59,680 bases of DNA from Acetobacteraceae bacterium. Its GTDB lineage: Bacteria; Pseudomonadota; Alphaproteobacteria; Acetobacterales; Acetobacteraceae. The translations under genes were made by a program, and so were the position numbers. The first letter of the stretch is position 1; the number at the start of each line of letters is the position of its first letter. This document shows, piece after piece, positions 41,388 through 51,176 of the stretch. The notes beneath the pieces were generated by a model, which had not been told where the DNA came from, ran no database searches, and worked only from the letters and a program-made list of their open reading frames with translations. The stretch spans positions 1 to 59,680 of the forward strand of contig JANXMB010000054.1 in the NCBI GenBank assembly GCA_025354865.1, written 5' to 3'.

Positions 41388-44300
41388 ATGAAACGTCTGG
41401 CCGGTTTCCTTCCCGCGCTGCTGCTGGTCGCGCTTGCCGTGGTTTTGGTAAGCCGCCAGATGCATCGCGGCCCGGCGAGCGCCAGCCAGACGGCGACCGT
41501 CGTCGCGGCACCGGCCATCCCGGCGGTACCATCGGTGCAACTTCCCGCCCCAGTTGCCACCCCGGTTCCTGCCGCGACCCCGGCCCCTGTCGCCGCCCCA
41601 GTCCCGGCAGCGTTCGCCTTCGTGCGCAGCGTCGTCGATCTGACCCAGGCTCGCCCCGGCGCCTGCCTGGAATTCACCGCCGCCCTCGATCCACGGCCCG
41701 AAACCAAATACCGCGATTGGGTCGAACTCACCCCCGCCCCCGACGCGCAGTACCGGGTGCGGGATCGGGCCTTGTGCATCGACGGCCTGACCCTCGGGCG
41801 CAAATACCGGGTCGCGATCGCCGCCGGCCTGCCCGCCCGCGACGGGGACAAACTGGCCGCCGCAACCACCGCGACGATCGAATTCGCAGAGCGGCCGAAA
41901 ATGGTCGGCTTCGGCGGGCAAGGCTTCATCCTCAGCCGCGATAGCACCGCCGCCGGGGTGACGGTCGATACCGTCAACATCGATACCGTCGCAATCGAGG
42001 TGCTGCGCATCGGCGATCGCCTCGCGCCCGCCACGCTTAAGGCCCTGCGCAGCGAGCAGCCGAACGACACCTACCGTCTGAACGAACTGGTCGATCGGTC
42101 CGCCCGCAGCGTGTGGTCCGGCAGCATGGAAACCAAAGGCCCCCGCAACGAGGTCGTGCACACCGCCTTCCCGCTGAACCAGGCAACCGAACCCCGCCAG
42201 CCCGGCGTTTATCTAATCGTGGCAGCCAATCAACCCGACTTGCGGCCGCGCGCAGCGGACAAGCCATTCCTCTGGCAGCGGAGCGAGAGCTACGAATTCG
42301 CCACCCAGATCGTGGTGCAAACCGATATCGCGCTGACCACCGTCACCGCCGCCGACGGCCTGCACGTCTTCGCCCGTTCGCTCGCCACCGCCGCCCCGCT
42401 GCCAGGGATCGAGGTGCAGTTGCAAGCCCGCGACAGCCAGTTGCTGGGCAAGGCCATGACCGATGCGACCGGCCATGCGGTGCTGCCGCCGGGGCTGTTG
42501 TTGGGCAGCGGGGCCGCATCCGCCGCCAGCGTGGTCGCCTTCGGGCCGAACCAGGATTTCGCCATCCTGGACGCGACCCAATCCGCCTTCGACCTGTCGG
42601 ATCGCGGCGTTGCCGGGCGGGACGTGCCCGGCCCCTTGGATGCGTTCGTCTACACCGATCGCGGCATCTACCGGCCCGGCGAGCATATCCATGCCATGGC
42701 GCTGCTGCGCGATCGCCTCGGCGCCGCGCTGGACGACGGCGGCGTAACCCTGTCGCTGCATCGCCCGAACGGGGTGGTGTTCAAGCGCGCCGTGCTAGCC
42801 CCGCAACCGGCCGGGGGTTTCCGAGCGGACTACGATCTGCCGGATACCGCCAGCCGTGGGGTTTGGCGGCTGATCGCCACCGACCCCGACGAAAAAACCA
42901 TCGGCGAGACTCGCTTCGAAGTGCAGGATTTCGTCCCGCAGCGCATCAAGGTCGCCGTCCGATCCGAAGCCGCGCGCCTGGCACCCGGCGACACCGTCTC
43001 GATCGATATCGACGGGCGCTTTCTCTATGGCGCGCCGGCCGGGGGCCTGGGGGCCGAGGCGCATATGAACATCGCCGTCGATCCCGCGCCCTTCCCGCAA
43101 TCCGCGCAAGGCTACCGGTTCGGCCTGGATGGGGCGGATTTCAAACCGATCGAAGCCGACCTGACCGCGACCCCGGCCAACGCCGAGGGCCACGCCGTCG
43201 CCACCGGCAAGCTGGATGTCGTCCCGCCGCCGAACGTCGCCCTCAGGGCCACCATCGTCGCCGGCCTGCAAGAACCGGGCGGCCGAGTCACAACCGAATC
43301 CGTCTCCCTGCCGATTCGAGGCGGCAAATCGACGATCGGAATCCGCCCCCGCTTTAAAGCTGCGCAAGTTCGCGAAGGCGACGAGGCCGGCTTCGAAATC
43401 CTAACCGTCGATAACGACGGCAAGCCGCTCGGCGGCCACCTGCATTGGACGCTGATCGAACAGGTGCACCGCTACGACTGGTACCTCGCGAGCGGGCGGT
43501 GGAATTTCCATCGGACCGATTCGGAAAAAGCCATCGACTCCGGCGATCTGGACGCAACCCCGGATCGGCCCGCCGTGCTGGTGCGTAAATTCGGTTGGGG
43601 CGACTACCGGCTCGCGATCGAAGGCGCCGACAACGCCGCCGCCAGCTTCGCCTTCCGTTCGGGCTGGGCCGCCACCGATGGCGCGGCCGACACCCCCGAC
43701 AAGGTGGAGGTTACGGTCGAACGCGACCGCTATAAAGTTGGCGAAACCGCCCGCGTGCGCATCGTCCCCCCCTTCGCCGGCAAAGTGCGGCTCATGCTCG
43801 CTCGGGATAAAGTCTTCGAAATCCGGGAGTTGGATGTGCCGCAGGACGGCGCGACGGTGGAAATCCCGGTCGGCGCGGATTGGGGCAGCGGCGCTTATGC
43901 CATGGCGTCGCTCTACCGGCCGGCCGACGGCGGGCGCGGGCATCTGCCGATCCGCGCCATCGGGTTGGTCTGGGTGGGCGTCGATCCCGGCGCGCATCTG
44001 TTGCAAGTCGGCCTGAAGGTGCCGGCGAAAGTCCTGCCGCGCCAGACCGTGCGCCTGCCGCTGACCATCGCCGGCGGCGTCCCGAAGGAGAAGGTGTTCG
44101 CGACCGTGGCAGCGGTGGACGAGGGCATCCTGCAACTGACCCGCTTCAAGTCCCCCGATCCGGAGAAATATTATTTCGGGCAACGCCGCCTCGCGGTCGA
44201 AATACGCGACGATTACGGCCATTTGCTGGACGGCACCCAAGGCGAGGTCGGCAAGATCCGCAGCGGCGGCGACGCTTTCGGCGGCAAGGGCCTGCCCGTC

Positions 44301-46412
44301 GTGCCGACCCGATCCGTGTCCCTGTTCCAGGGGCCGATCGAGGTCGCGGCCGATGGCACCGCGTCGATCCCGATCGAAATCCCGGATTTCGAGGGCGAGT
44401 TGCGCATCATGGCCGTCGCCTACAGCCACTCCGCGATCGGCAAGGCCGAGGCCGCGTTGACAGTGCGCGATCCCGTCGTCCCCGATCTGGCCATGCCGCG
44501 CTTCCTGGCACCGGGCGACAACGGCAAAATGACCCTGCTGGTGGACAATCTGGACGGCGAAGCCGGTGTCTACAAAGCCGTCCTCACGGTGTCCGGCGCC
44601 GCCACCATCCCCGGCGCAAAACCGTGGCAGGCGAACTTGAAAAAGGGCGAACGCGCCGTCGCGACCTTCCCCCTGCTGGGTTCGGAAGAAGGCATCGCCG
44701 CCGTGACCGTCGCCCTGACCGGCCCGAAAGACCTGTCCGTTGTGCGATCCTGGTCGATCGCCATCCGCCCGGCGCATTATCCGATCATGCTGGAATCCGT
44801 TGTCCTGCAAAAGCAGAACGAACCGTTCAAGCTCGATCCCACGACGATGGAAGCGTTCGTGCCCGGCAGCGCCGCCGTGCAGATCGGCTACGCCCGCTTG
44901 GCCGGCATGGATGTCGCCGGCCTGCTGCAATCGCTGTGGCGCTATCCCTACGGCTGCACCGAACAACTGGCATCGACGGCCTTCCCGCTCACCTACTACG
45001 ACGACCCCGCTTTGAGCAGCGGGTCCGGCGACAAGGCCGAGGTGCGCAAGCGCGTGCAAACGGCGATCGATCGCATCGTCGATCGCCAGGACCCCGAGGG
45101 CACCTTCGGCCTCTGGCGGGCCGGCGACGGGTTGGCGAGCCATTGGCTCAATCTCTACACCCTGGATTTCCTGCTGCACGCCAAGGATACCGGCTACGAC
45201 GTGCCGGATTCCGCCATCGAGCGCGGCTATGCCAATGCCGAGGCGATTTTCCGTGGCAGCAACGACGCCGCCACCGCGCCGGGCAGCCGGGGCGACGCTG
45301 CGGCCTATGCCGCCTGGTTGTTGGCCCCGGCGCATCGGGTGGACCTCGGCCGTTTGCGGCAAATCCACGACGGGCTGCAAATCCGGCCGACCGCCGTCGC
45401 CTGGGACACGGCCAAGGACAACCGCACGGTCGCCAATCCGCTGGCCCTGGCGCAGTTCGGCGGCGCCCTTGCGACCCTCGGCGACCGATCGCGCGGGGCC
45501 GCTGCCCTCGGCCTCGCGATCGAGAGCCTGGAACGGCCCTTCGTCGCCGAATGGTGGGAAACCACCGGCTATTGGTCCCGCCTGCGCGATGCGGCCGGCA
45601 TCCTGGCCGTCGCGGCCGAGAGCGAGCAACTGCCCGCAACCCGGCCGTTGCTGCCGCGTCTGCAAGCGCTGAGCAAGTCGCCCAGCCAACTCACCACCCA
45701 GGAAAAGGCGTGGCTGCTGGTTGCCGCGCATGCGGTTTCGGCCGGCGATCAATCCCTCGGCCTCACGGTCAACGGTCAGCCGATCGACGCCGCGCGCGGG
45801 CAGGCCGTGCTGCGCCCGAGCGCGGCCGAGATTGCGGCGGGGTACAGTGTCGTCCCGACCGGGCAGGATTTGTGGCGCACCACGATTGTCCGCGGATCGC
45901 CCAAACTGGCGCCGCCGGCCCTGGCCAACGGGCTGTCGCTGACCCGGCAATTCTTCGCCCCCGACGGCACCAAACTCGACCCGTCCAGTCTGCCGCAGAA
46001 CCGGCGTTTCATGGTCGTGCTGCAAGGCGGTGCAACCGATCGGGCGACGCACCGGCTGGCCCTGGTGGATCTGCTGCCGGCGGGATGGGAGATCGAAGGC
46101 ATCGTCAAACCGGAACAAGCGCCGGCCTTCCTCGGTCAGCTCACCCGGCCCCGCGCACGGGAGGCACGGGACGATCGACTGGTCGTGGCGCTGGATGTGG
46201 GGGAGGACGGGTACTGGTATCGCGATTGGGTCACCGACGAGGACAAAACCGCCGATACCGAGGCACGCAAGGGCCGCTTTACCGTGGCCTATATGGTCCG
46301 AGCGACGACGCAAGGCGTGTTTACGCTGCCGGAGGCGGTGGTGGAGGATATGTATCGTCCCGGCGTCATGGCCCGCACCTCGTCCGGGCAGGTGCGGGTG
46401 ACCGAGCCGTGA
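41388..46412 (+). CDS. Bacterial alpha-2-macroglobulin family protein
   Basis: The 1674-residue protein has an N-terminal membrane anchor or uncleaved signal (LLLVALAVVLVSRQM) without a lipobox cysteine, an Ala/Pro-rich stalk, and then the repeated macroglobulin domains (for example VYTDRGIYRPGEHIHAMALL, the MG2 signature). The thioester motif is intact: C1190-T-E-Q in YPYGCTEQLAS. The terpenoid-like alpha-hairpin domain surrounds it, and the receptor-binding-type C-terminus ends the protein. In bacteria these proteins sit in the periplasm and are thought to trap foreign proteases, often with PBP1C for wall repair. Its stop overlaps the pbpC start (GTGA). Confidence 0.95.
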   Translation: MKRLAGFLPALLLVALAVVLVSRQMHRGPASASQTATVVAAPAIPAVPSVQLPAPVATPVPAATPAPVAAPVPAAFAFVRSVVDLTQARPGACLEFTAALDPRPETKYRDWVELTPAPDAQYRVRDRALCIDGLTLGRKYRVAIAAGLPARDGDKLAAATTATIEFAERPKMVGFGGQGFILSRDSTAAGVTVDTVNIDTVAIEVLRIGDRLAPATLKALRSEQPNDTYRLNELVDRSARSVWSGSMETKGPRNEVVHTAFPLNQATEPRQPGVYLIVAANQPDLRPRAADKPFLWQRSESYEFATQIVVQTDIALTTVTAADGLHVFARSLATAAPLPGIEVQLQARDSQLLGKAMTDATGHAVLPPGLLLGSGAASAASVVAFGPNQDFAILDATQSAFDLSDRGVAGRDVPGPLDAFVYTDRGIYRPGEHIHAMALLRDRLGAALDDGGVTLSLHRPNGVVFKRAVLAPQPAGGFRADYDLPDTASRGVWRLIATDPDEKTIGETRFEVQDFVPQRIKVAVRSEAARLAPGDTVSIDIDGRFLYGAPAGGLGAEAHMNIAVDPAPFPQSAQGYRFGLDGADFKPIEADLTATPANAEGHAVATGKLDVVPPPNVALRATIVAGLQEPGGRVTTESVSLPIRGGKSTIGIRPRFKAAQVREGDEAGFEILTVDNDGKPLGGHLHWTLIEQVHRYDWYLASGRWNFHRTDSEKAIDSGDLDATPDRPAVLVRKFGWGDYRLAIEGADNAAASFAFRSGWAATDGAADTPDKVEVTVERDRYKVGETARVRIVPPFAGKVRLMLARDKVFEIRELDVPQDGATVEIPVGADWGSGAYAMASLYRPADGGRGHLPIRAIGLVWVGVDPGAHLLQVGLKVPAKVLPRQTVRLPLTIAGGVPKEKVFATVAAVDEGILQLTRFKSPDPEKYYFGQRRLAVEIRDDYGHLLDGTQGEVGKIRSGGDAFGGKGLPVVPTRSVSLFQGPIEVAADGTASIPIEIPDFEGELRIMAVAYSHSAIGKAEAALTVRDPVVPDLAMPRFLAPGDNGKMTLLVDNLDGEAGVYKAVLTVSGAATIPGAKPWQANLKKGERAVATFPLLGSEEGIAAVTVALTGPKDLSVVRSWSIAIRPAHYPIMLESVVLQKQNEPFKLDPTTMEAFVPGSAAVQIGYARLAGMDVAGLLQSLWRYPYGCTEQLASTAFPLTYYDDPALSSGSGDKAEVRKRVQTAIDRIVDRQDPEGTFGLWRAGDGLASHWLNLYTLDFLLHAKDTGYDVPDSAIERGYANAEAIFRGSNDAATAPGSRGDAAAYAAWLLAPAHRVDLGRLRQIHDGLQIRPTAVAWDTAKDNRTVANPLALAQFGGALATLGDRSRGAAALGLAIESLERPFVAEWWETTGYWSRLRDAAGILAVAAESEQLPATRPLLPRLQALSKSPSQLTTQEKAWLLVAAHAVSAGDQSLGLTVNGQPIDAARGQAVLRPSAAEIAAGYSVVPTGQDLWRTTIVRGSPKLAPPALANGLSLTRQFFAPDGTKLDPSSLPQNRRFMVVLQGGATDRATHRLALVDLLPAGWEIEGIVKPEQAPAFLGQLTRPRAREARDDRLVVALDVGEDGYWYRDWVTDEDKTADTEARKGRFTVAYMVRATTQGVFTLPEAVVEDMYRPGVMARTSSGQVRVTEP

Positions 46413-48472
46413 CCCCAACGGTCCGGCGCGCAAGCCGGGGCCGGCGCGCGTGGTTCGTGCTCGGTCTCTTGTGCGTCGGCCTCGGTTCGGCCGTGCTGCT
46501 CGACCGCTGGCGGCCCCCCGATCTCCGGCGTTGGCACGATCTGTCGTCGGTGGTGCTGGCTGCCGATGGGGCCTCGGTGCTGAACGTATCGACAACCCGG
46601 GACGGCATGTGGCGGCTGGCGACGCGGGCGGATGCCGTCGATCGGCACTACCTCGATATCCTGCTGGCGGCCGAGGACCACCGGTTCCACACCCATCGCG
46701 GCATCGATCCCCTCGCCGCCGCCCGCGCCGCGTGGCAACTCGGCACCAACCGACGGATCGTTTCCGGCGGGTCCACCCTGACAATGCAGGTCGCTCGCCT
46801 GCTGGAACCGCATCCGCGATCGATCCTGGGCAAGCTGCACGACGTCCTGCGCGCGATCCAGTTGGAGGCGCATTTCGACAAGGACGAAATCCTGGCGATG
46901 TATCTGACCCTCGCCCCGTTCGGCGGCAATGTGGAGGGGGTGCGCGCCGCGTCGCTCGCATGGTTCGGGCACGAGCCGGATCGACTGACCCCCGGCGAGG
47001 CAGCGATCCTGGTCGCCCTGCCGCAACGCCCCGCCGCGCTGCGCCCCGATCGCCATCCCGCCGCCGCCACCGCCGCCGCATCGCGGGTCCTGCACCGGCT
47101 GGCCGATGCCGGCCGCATCCCGCGCGCCGATGTGGAAACCCCGCCGCCCGCCATTGCCCAGCGCCACGCCTACCCGCGCATGGCGATGCATGTGGCGCAG
47201 CGGTTCCGCAACGACGGCGCCACACCCATTCGCACCACACTCGATGCCCGTATCCAGCCCGCCGTCGAGCGTCTGGCGACCGAGGCAGCCGCGCCCATGA
47301 CCGATGGCGGCGATCTCGCGATCGTTGTCGTGGACAACCGCGATCTGTCGATCCGCGCCTGGGTCGGCGGGGTGCGCAGCGCCTTGGATCTGGTCCGGCG
47401 GCGGCGATCCCCCGGTTCGGCATTGAAACCGTTCATCTACGGTCTGGCGTTCGACGATCTCGCTCTGCTGCCCGACAGTCTGATCGAGGACCGGCCGATG
47501 CGCATCGGCGACTATGCCCCGGAGAACTTCGATCGCAGCTTCCGCGGCCAGGTCACCGCGCGGGAGGCATTGCAACAGTCGCTGAACGTGCCCGCCATCG
47601 CATTGCTGGACCGGGTCGGGCCGGGCCGTCTGGCCGCCACCCTACGGGAGGCCGGCGCCCGGCTCGAATTCCCCACCGGCGACGCTGCCCCCACCCTCCC
47701 GCTCGCACTCGGCGGCGTTGGGATCAGCCTGCTGGATCTGACGCGGTTGTATGCCGGGCTGGCACACGATGGGCGCAGCGCGCCGTTGCGCATCCTCGAT
47801 ACCCGCGCTCACGGCGCCGCAACCCTGATGACCCAGCACGCGGCGCGGACCGTGACCGACATCCTGCGCGGCTCCCCGCCGCCGGACGGGCGAATGCCGC
47901 GCGGGCTGATCCGCGATCCCCGGCCGATCGCCTACAAGACCGGCACATCGTACGGGTTCCGCGACGCCTGGGCGATCGGATATTCGCCGAGTTGGACGGT
48001 GGGCGTGTGGACGGGACGCGCCGACGGCACGCCGCGCCCGGGGGCTTACGGCCGCAACACCGCCGCGCCGCTGCTGTTCTCGGTGTTCGATCGCTTACCG
48101 GCGGAGACGGAGCCGGACCCGCTCGCCGCGACATCGGACACGGTCGCCGCCGCGCCGGTCCCGCGCGGACTGCGGTATTTCACCGAACGCGATGGGTTGC
48201 GACTGCCGGGGCGGGTCGCAGCGCCGCGCATTCAGTTTCCGCCGGATGGGGCGCTGCTCGACCTCGGGCGGGACAACGGCACGCGCGGTCCGATCCGCTT
48301 GGAGGCAAACAGCGGCACCCCGCCGTATCGCTGGTCGGTAAACGGCCTACCGGTCGCAGCACCGCGTTGGTCCGGCACGCCGAGCTGGCAGCCGGATGGG
48401 CCGGGTTTCGTGCGGGTGACGGTGGTCGATGCGGCCGGCCGCCGCGCCAGCGCCCAGGTGCGGGTGCGGTAG
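46409..48472 (+). CDS. pbpC: Penicillin-binding protein 1C
   Basis: The 687-residue bifunctional enzyme has an N-terminal membrane helix (FVLGLLCVGLGSAVLL), a GT51 glycosyltransferase domain with LAAEDHRFHTHRGIDP (catalytic glutamate at 89) and SGGSTLTMQVARLLE, and a transpeptidase domain with S337-A-L-K340 (SPGSALKPFIYG), QQSLNVPA and KTGTS. The C-terminus (about 585-687) is the PBP1C-specific beta domain. It polymerises and possibly crosslinks peptidoglycan. The start is GTG 46409, overlapping the alpha-2-macroglobulin stop by four bases; the long frame upstream is a shadow of that gene. The pairing is conserved in proteobacteria. Confidence 0.95.
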   Translation: MTPTVRRASRGRRAWFVLGLLCVGLGSAVLLDRWRPPDLRRWHDLSSVVLAADGASVLNVSTTRDGMWRLATRADAVDRHYLDILLAAEDHRFHTHRGIDPLAAARAAWQLGTNRRIVSGGSTLTMQVARLLEPHPRSILGKLHDVLRAIQLEAHFDKDEILAMYLTLAPFGGNVEGVRAASLAWFGHEPDRLTPGEAAILVALPQRPAALRPDRHPAAATAAASRVLHRLADAGRIPRADVETPPPAIAQRHAYPRMAMHVAQRFRNDGATPIRTTLDARIQPAVERLATEAAAPMTDGGDLAIVVVDNRDLSIRAWVGGVRSALDLVRRRRSPGSALKPFIYGLAFDDLALLPDSLIEDRPMRIGDYAPENFDRSFRGQVTAREALQQSLNVPAIALLDRVGPGRLAATLREAGARLEFPTGDAAPTLPLALGGVGISLLDLTRLYAGLAHDGRSAPLRILDTRAHGAATLMTQHAARTVTDILRGSPPPDGRMPRGLIRDPRPIAYKTGTSYGFRDAWAIGYSPSWTVGVWTGRADGTPRPGAYGRNTAAPLLFSVFDRLPAETEPDPLAATSDTVAAAPVPRGLRYFTERDGLRLPGRVAAPRIQFPPDGALLDLGRDNGTRGPIRLEANSGTPPYRWSVNGLPVAAPRWSGTPSWQPDGPGFVRVTVVDAAGRRASAQVRVR

Positions 48473-48488
48473 TTCGGAACACCGAATT

Positions 48489-48516
48489 GCCGGGGCGATC
48501 CGAAGACCGCCCCGGC
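48489..48516. terminator. Terminator hairpin between pbpC and the binding-protein gene
   Basis: GCCGGGGCG (48489-48497) pairs perfectly with CGCCCCGGC (48508-48516), followed by GTTGTTATT. The hairpin lies between two convergent stops and can serve the pbpC transcript; on the other strand it has no T run. Confidence 0.7.
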
Positions 48517-48523
48517 GTTGTTA

Positions 48524-49744
48524 TTACTTCACCGGGAAGTTGCACTTGGCGTTCAGCGGATGCAGCACGCCGGCGGGCGGGGTGGTGGTTATCAGCTTGT
48601 ACAAATCCCACTCGCTTTTGCTCTCGGCCTTGGATTTGACCTGGAACAGATAGGCCGAAAACTCGCCGCGCCCGTCGGCACGCACACGGCCGGGGCCGAA
48701 GGCATCGTCGTCGGTCGCGATCGACTTCATGCGGGCGATGGTGGCAGCGCCGCTCTTTTTTGCCTCGGCCGCGCCCATGGCCTGCGCGGTCTTCAGGAAG
48801 TGGGTGGTAATGCCGTAGGTGCTGGCCTGCGCCTGATTGGGGTAGTTATTCGGCGACTTGGTCAGCAGCCGCTTGGTGAAGGCGCGCGTGCGATCGTTCA
48901 GATCCCAATAGAAGGTCTCGGTCGTGGTCAGGCCGGCGCAGGTTTCCAGACCCAACGAGTGCACGTCCTGCAAAAACAGCAGCAGCGGGGCGATCTTCAT
49001 CGTCCGGTTCAGGCCGAATTCCGCCGCCTGCTTAATGCAGTTCTGCGTATCCAGACCGGCATTCGCCAGACCCAGCACCTTAGCGCCCGAGGCCTGCGCC
49101 TGCGTCAGATACGACGAGAAATCGGTGGTGTCGGGGAAGGGATAGCGCAGGTCGCCCTTCACCTCCCCGCCGCCGCCCAGCACCACTTCCTTGGTCAGAT
49201 CCGCGAGCGACTGGCCGAACGCATAGTTGGCGGTGATGAAAAACCAGGACTTGTTGCCCTGCGCCATCAGCGCGCCGCCGGTGGAGTGGGCGTTTTCGTA
49301 TGTATCGAAGCTCCAGACGATGGTGTTGGGGCTGCACTGGGCATCGGTCAACGCCGCCACGGTGGCCGACGCGTTGAGCATCATCTTGTCCTTTTCCTTC
49401 GCCACCTGGCCCACGGCCAGCGCGACGGACGACGTCGGCACGTCCAGGATGCCATCGACGCCCTGATCGAACCACTGGCGAGCAATCGAGGCCGCGACGT
49501 CCGGCTTGTTCTGATGGTCCGCGCTGATCAGTTCCACATCGAAACCGAGATGCGATTTCATCTCCTCGATCGCCAACTGCGCCGCAGCGACCGAGGTCGG
49601 ACCGGTGTTGTCGCGATAGGTGCCGGAAAGATCCGTCAGCACCCCCAGTTTGATCGACGGCTTGCCCTGTGCTCGTACGCGGACGACGGGGGCGGCAGAC
49701 AGGGCAGCGGCGGTGCCAAGCAGGCTCCGGCGGGATAGCGACAT
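48524..49744 (-). CDS. Branched-chain amino acid/amide-type ABC binding protein (Peripla_BP_6)
   Basis: The 406-residue protein has a twin-arginine signal (MSLSRRSLLGTAAALSAAPVVRVRA) and the type I periplasmic-binding fold of LivK/UrtA-like proteins: IKLGVLTDLSGTYRDNTGPTS, ISADHQNKPDVAASIARQWFD, and WFFITANYAFGQSLADLTKEV. It would bind an amino acid, amide or aromatic acid in the periplasm. Permease and ATPase genes of a Liv-type transporter are not in the window, so it is an orphan here. The ATG at 49744 gives the best signal peptide; 13 extra residues upstream are possible. Acyl-CoA dehydrogenase lies upstream on the same strand. Confidence 0.9.
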   Translation of the reverse strand: MSLSRRSLLGTAAALSAAPVVRVRAQGKPSIKLGVLTDLSGTYRDNTGPTSVAAAQLAIEEMKSHLGFDVELISADHQNKPDVAASIARQWFDQGVDGILDVPTSSVALAVGQVAKEKDKMMLNASATVAALTDAQCSPNTIVWSFDTYENAHSTGGALMAQGNKSWFFITANYAFGQSLADLTKEVVLGGGGEVKGDLRYPFPDTTDFSSYLTQAQASGAKVLGLANAGLDTQNCIKQAAEFGLNRTMKIAPLLLFLQDVHSLGLETCAGLTTTETFYWDLNDRTRAFTKRLLTKSPNNYPNQAQASTYGITTHFLKTAQAMGAAEAKKSGAATIARMKSIATDDDAFGPGRVRADGRGEFSAYLFQVKSKAESKSEWDLYKLITTTPPAGVLHPLNAKCNFPVK

Positions 49745-49773
49745 GGACGGTTTCTCCGGTCGATTGTTGGTGT

Positions 49774-49837
49774 TTCTACGCACGCTGGATTCTACGCACG
49801 CTGCGTTCTACGCACGCTGGGTTCTACCCACTCTGGC
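49774..49837. repeat. 16-bp tandem repeat, 4 copies
   Basis: TTCTACGCACGCTGGA-type units occur at 49774, 49790, 49806 and 49822; the first three are nearly identical and the fourth is diverged. The array sits in the 103-base gap between the acyl-CoA dehydrogenase stop and the binding-protein start, so it lies in the leader of the latter. It contains no palindrome and no spacers and so is not CRISPR. Confidence 0.9.
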
Positions 49838-49847
49838 ACAGGGGCCG

Positions 49848-51014
49848 TCAATACGATTTCGCTTGCCCAAGCACCCGCTCGGCCAAATAGCTGAGGATAA
49901 GCTCCCGGCTGACCGGTGCGATACGGGGAATAAGGCTTTCGCGAAACAACCGCTCGACGTGGTATTCCTGAGCATAGCCCATCCCGCCATGCGTCATCAC
50001 CGCCTGTTCGCAGGCATGGTATCCGGCCTCGGCCGCCAGATATTTGGCGGCATTGGCCTCGATCCCGCAGTCGCGCCCGCTGTCGTAGAGCCATGCCGCC
50101 TTCATCGCCAGCAGATTGGCGGCCTCCAGCTCGGCCCAAAGGCGGGCGAGCGGGTGCTGGATCGCCTGATTCTGCCCGATTTGCCGGCCGAACACGGTGC
50201 GTTCGCGCGCATAACGGGCCGCACGATCGATCGCGCACCGGCCCATGCCGACCGCCTCCGCCGCAATCAGAATCCGCTCGGGATTCAAACCGTGGATCAG
50301 GTAGCGGAACCCCTCCCCCTCCTCGCCGATGCGGTCTTCGACGGGAATGCGCATGTTCTCGAAAAACACCATGTTCGAATCGACCGCATGCCGGCCCATC
50401 TTGTGGATCAGCCGCACCTCGGCATGCGCGCGGTCGAGGTCGGTGTAGAACAAGGTCATGCCCTGCGATTTGCGCTTCACCTTGTCCAGCGGGGTGGTCC
50501 GCGCGAGCAGCAGGATCTTGTTGGCAACCTGCGCGGTGGAGGTCCAGATCTTCGTCCCGTTCACCAAATAATGGTCGCCGTGCAAGTCCGCTCGGGTTGC
50601 GATTTCTGTCGTATTGAGCCCGGCATTCGGCTCCGTCACCCCGAAGCACGCCTTGTCCTTGCCCTGGATCAGCGGCGGCAACATGCGCTGCTTCTGTGCC
50701 TCCGTCCCATAAACGACGACGGGGTTCAGGCCGAAGATGTTGATGTGAATGGCCGAGGCACCCGACATCGCCGCCCCCGATTCCGCCACCGCCTGCATCA
50801 TGATCGCGGCTTCGACGATGCCGAGGCCGGAGCCGCCGTAGGCTTCCGGCATGGCAATGCCGAGCCAACCGGATTCGGCCATGGTGTCGAAGAAGGCGTG
50901 CGGAAACACGGCGTCGGTGTCGCGGGCGAGCCAATAGGCGTCGTCGAATTTAGCGCAGACACGCAGCACCTGCTCACGGATCTGGGCTTGGGCGTCGGTC
51001 AGGGCGAAGTCCAT
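49848..51014 (-). CDS. Acyl-CoA dehydrogenase
   Basis: The 388-residue flavoenzyme has the acyl-CoA dehydrogenase domains: helical N-terminus (SGWLGIAMPEAYGGSGLGI), FAD-binding CFGVTEPNAGLNTTEIATRA and VNGTKIWTSTAQVAN, and the C-terminal RERTVFGRQIGQNQAIQHPLA and MTHGGMGYAQEYHVERLFRE. The glutamate in YAQEYHVER matches the family's catalytic base region. The substrate is unknown. It begins at 51014 and is followed by the binding-protein gene, with a 16-bp tandem repeat between them. Confidence 0.92.
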   Translation of the reverse strand: MDFALTDAQAQIREQVLRVCAKFDDAYWLARDTDAVFPHAFFDTMAESGWLGIAMPEAYGGSGLGIVEAAIMMQAVAESGAAMSGASAIHINIFGLNPVVVYGTEAQKQRMLPPLIQGKDKACFGVTEPNAGLNTTEIATRADLHGDHYLVNGTKIWTSTAQVANKILLLARTTPLDKVKRKSQGMTLFYTDLDRAHAEVRLIHKMGRHAVDSNMVFFENMRIPVEDRIGEEGEGFRYLIHGLNPERILIAAEAVGMGRCAIDRAARYARERTVFGRQIGQNQAIQHPLARLWAELEAANLLAMKAAWLYDSGRDCGIEANAAKYLAAEAGYHACEQAVMTHGGMGYAQEYHVERLFRESLIPRIAPVSRELILSYLAERVLGQAKSY

Positions 51015-51141
51015 GGACGGGGCTTTCCGGTGGGCGTTGGCTGCTGCTGGATTGTGTCATCTTTCGAGGCTCACGGGAACACCCGCGCGGCAGCGCGATG
51101 CGGCCGTCAGCGCGAGACCTGGACGCCAAATTTGACTAATA

Positions 51142-51170
51142 TTGACAAAGACAGGCAGTTTCGATACGTT
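51142..51170 (+). promoter_or_regulatory. Candidate sigma-70 promoter
   Basis: TTGACA at 51142-51147 is followed after 17 bases by TACGTT, a weak -10, in an AT-rich stretch upstream of the orphan ORF at 51177. The spacing is right but only the -35 is a good match. Confidence 0.35.
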
Positions 51171-51176
51171 ATTGTG

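Noticed and set aside
43401-47423. A 1340-residue open frame on the minus strand.
   Set aside because: It is antisense to the alpha-2-macroglobulin and PBP1C genes, Arg/Gly-rich without recognisable motifs, and a product of high GC third positions.
43880-48472. An extended N-terminus of 843 residues on PBP1C.
   Set aside because: It is a shadow of the alpha-2-macroglobulin gene; PBP1C homology begins right at the GTG at 46409.
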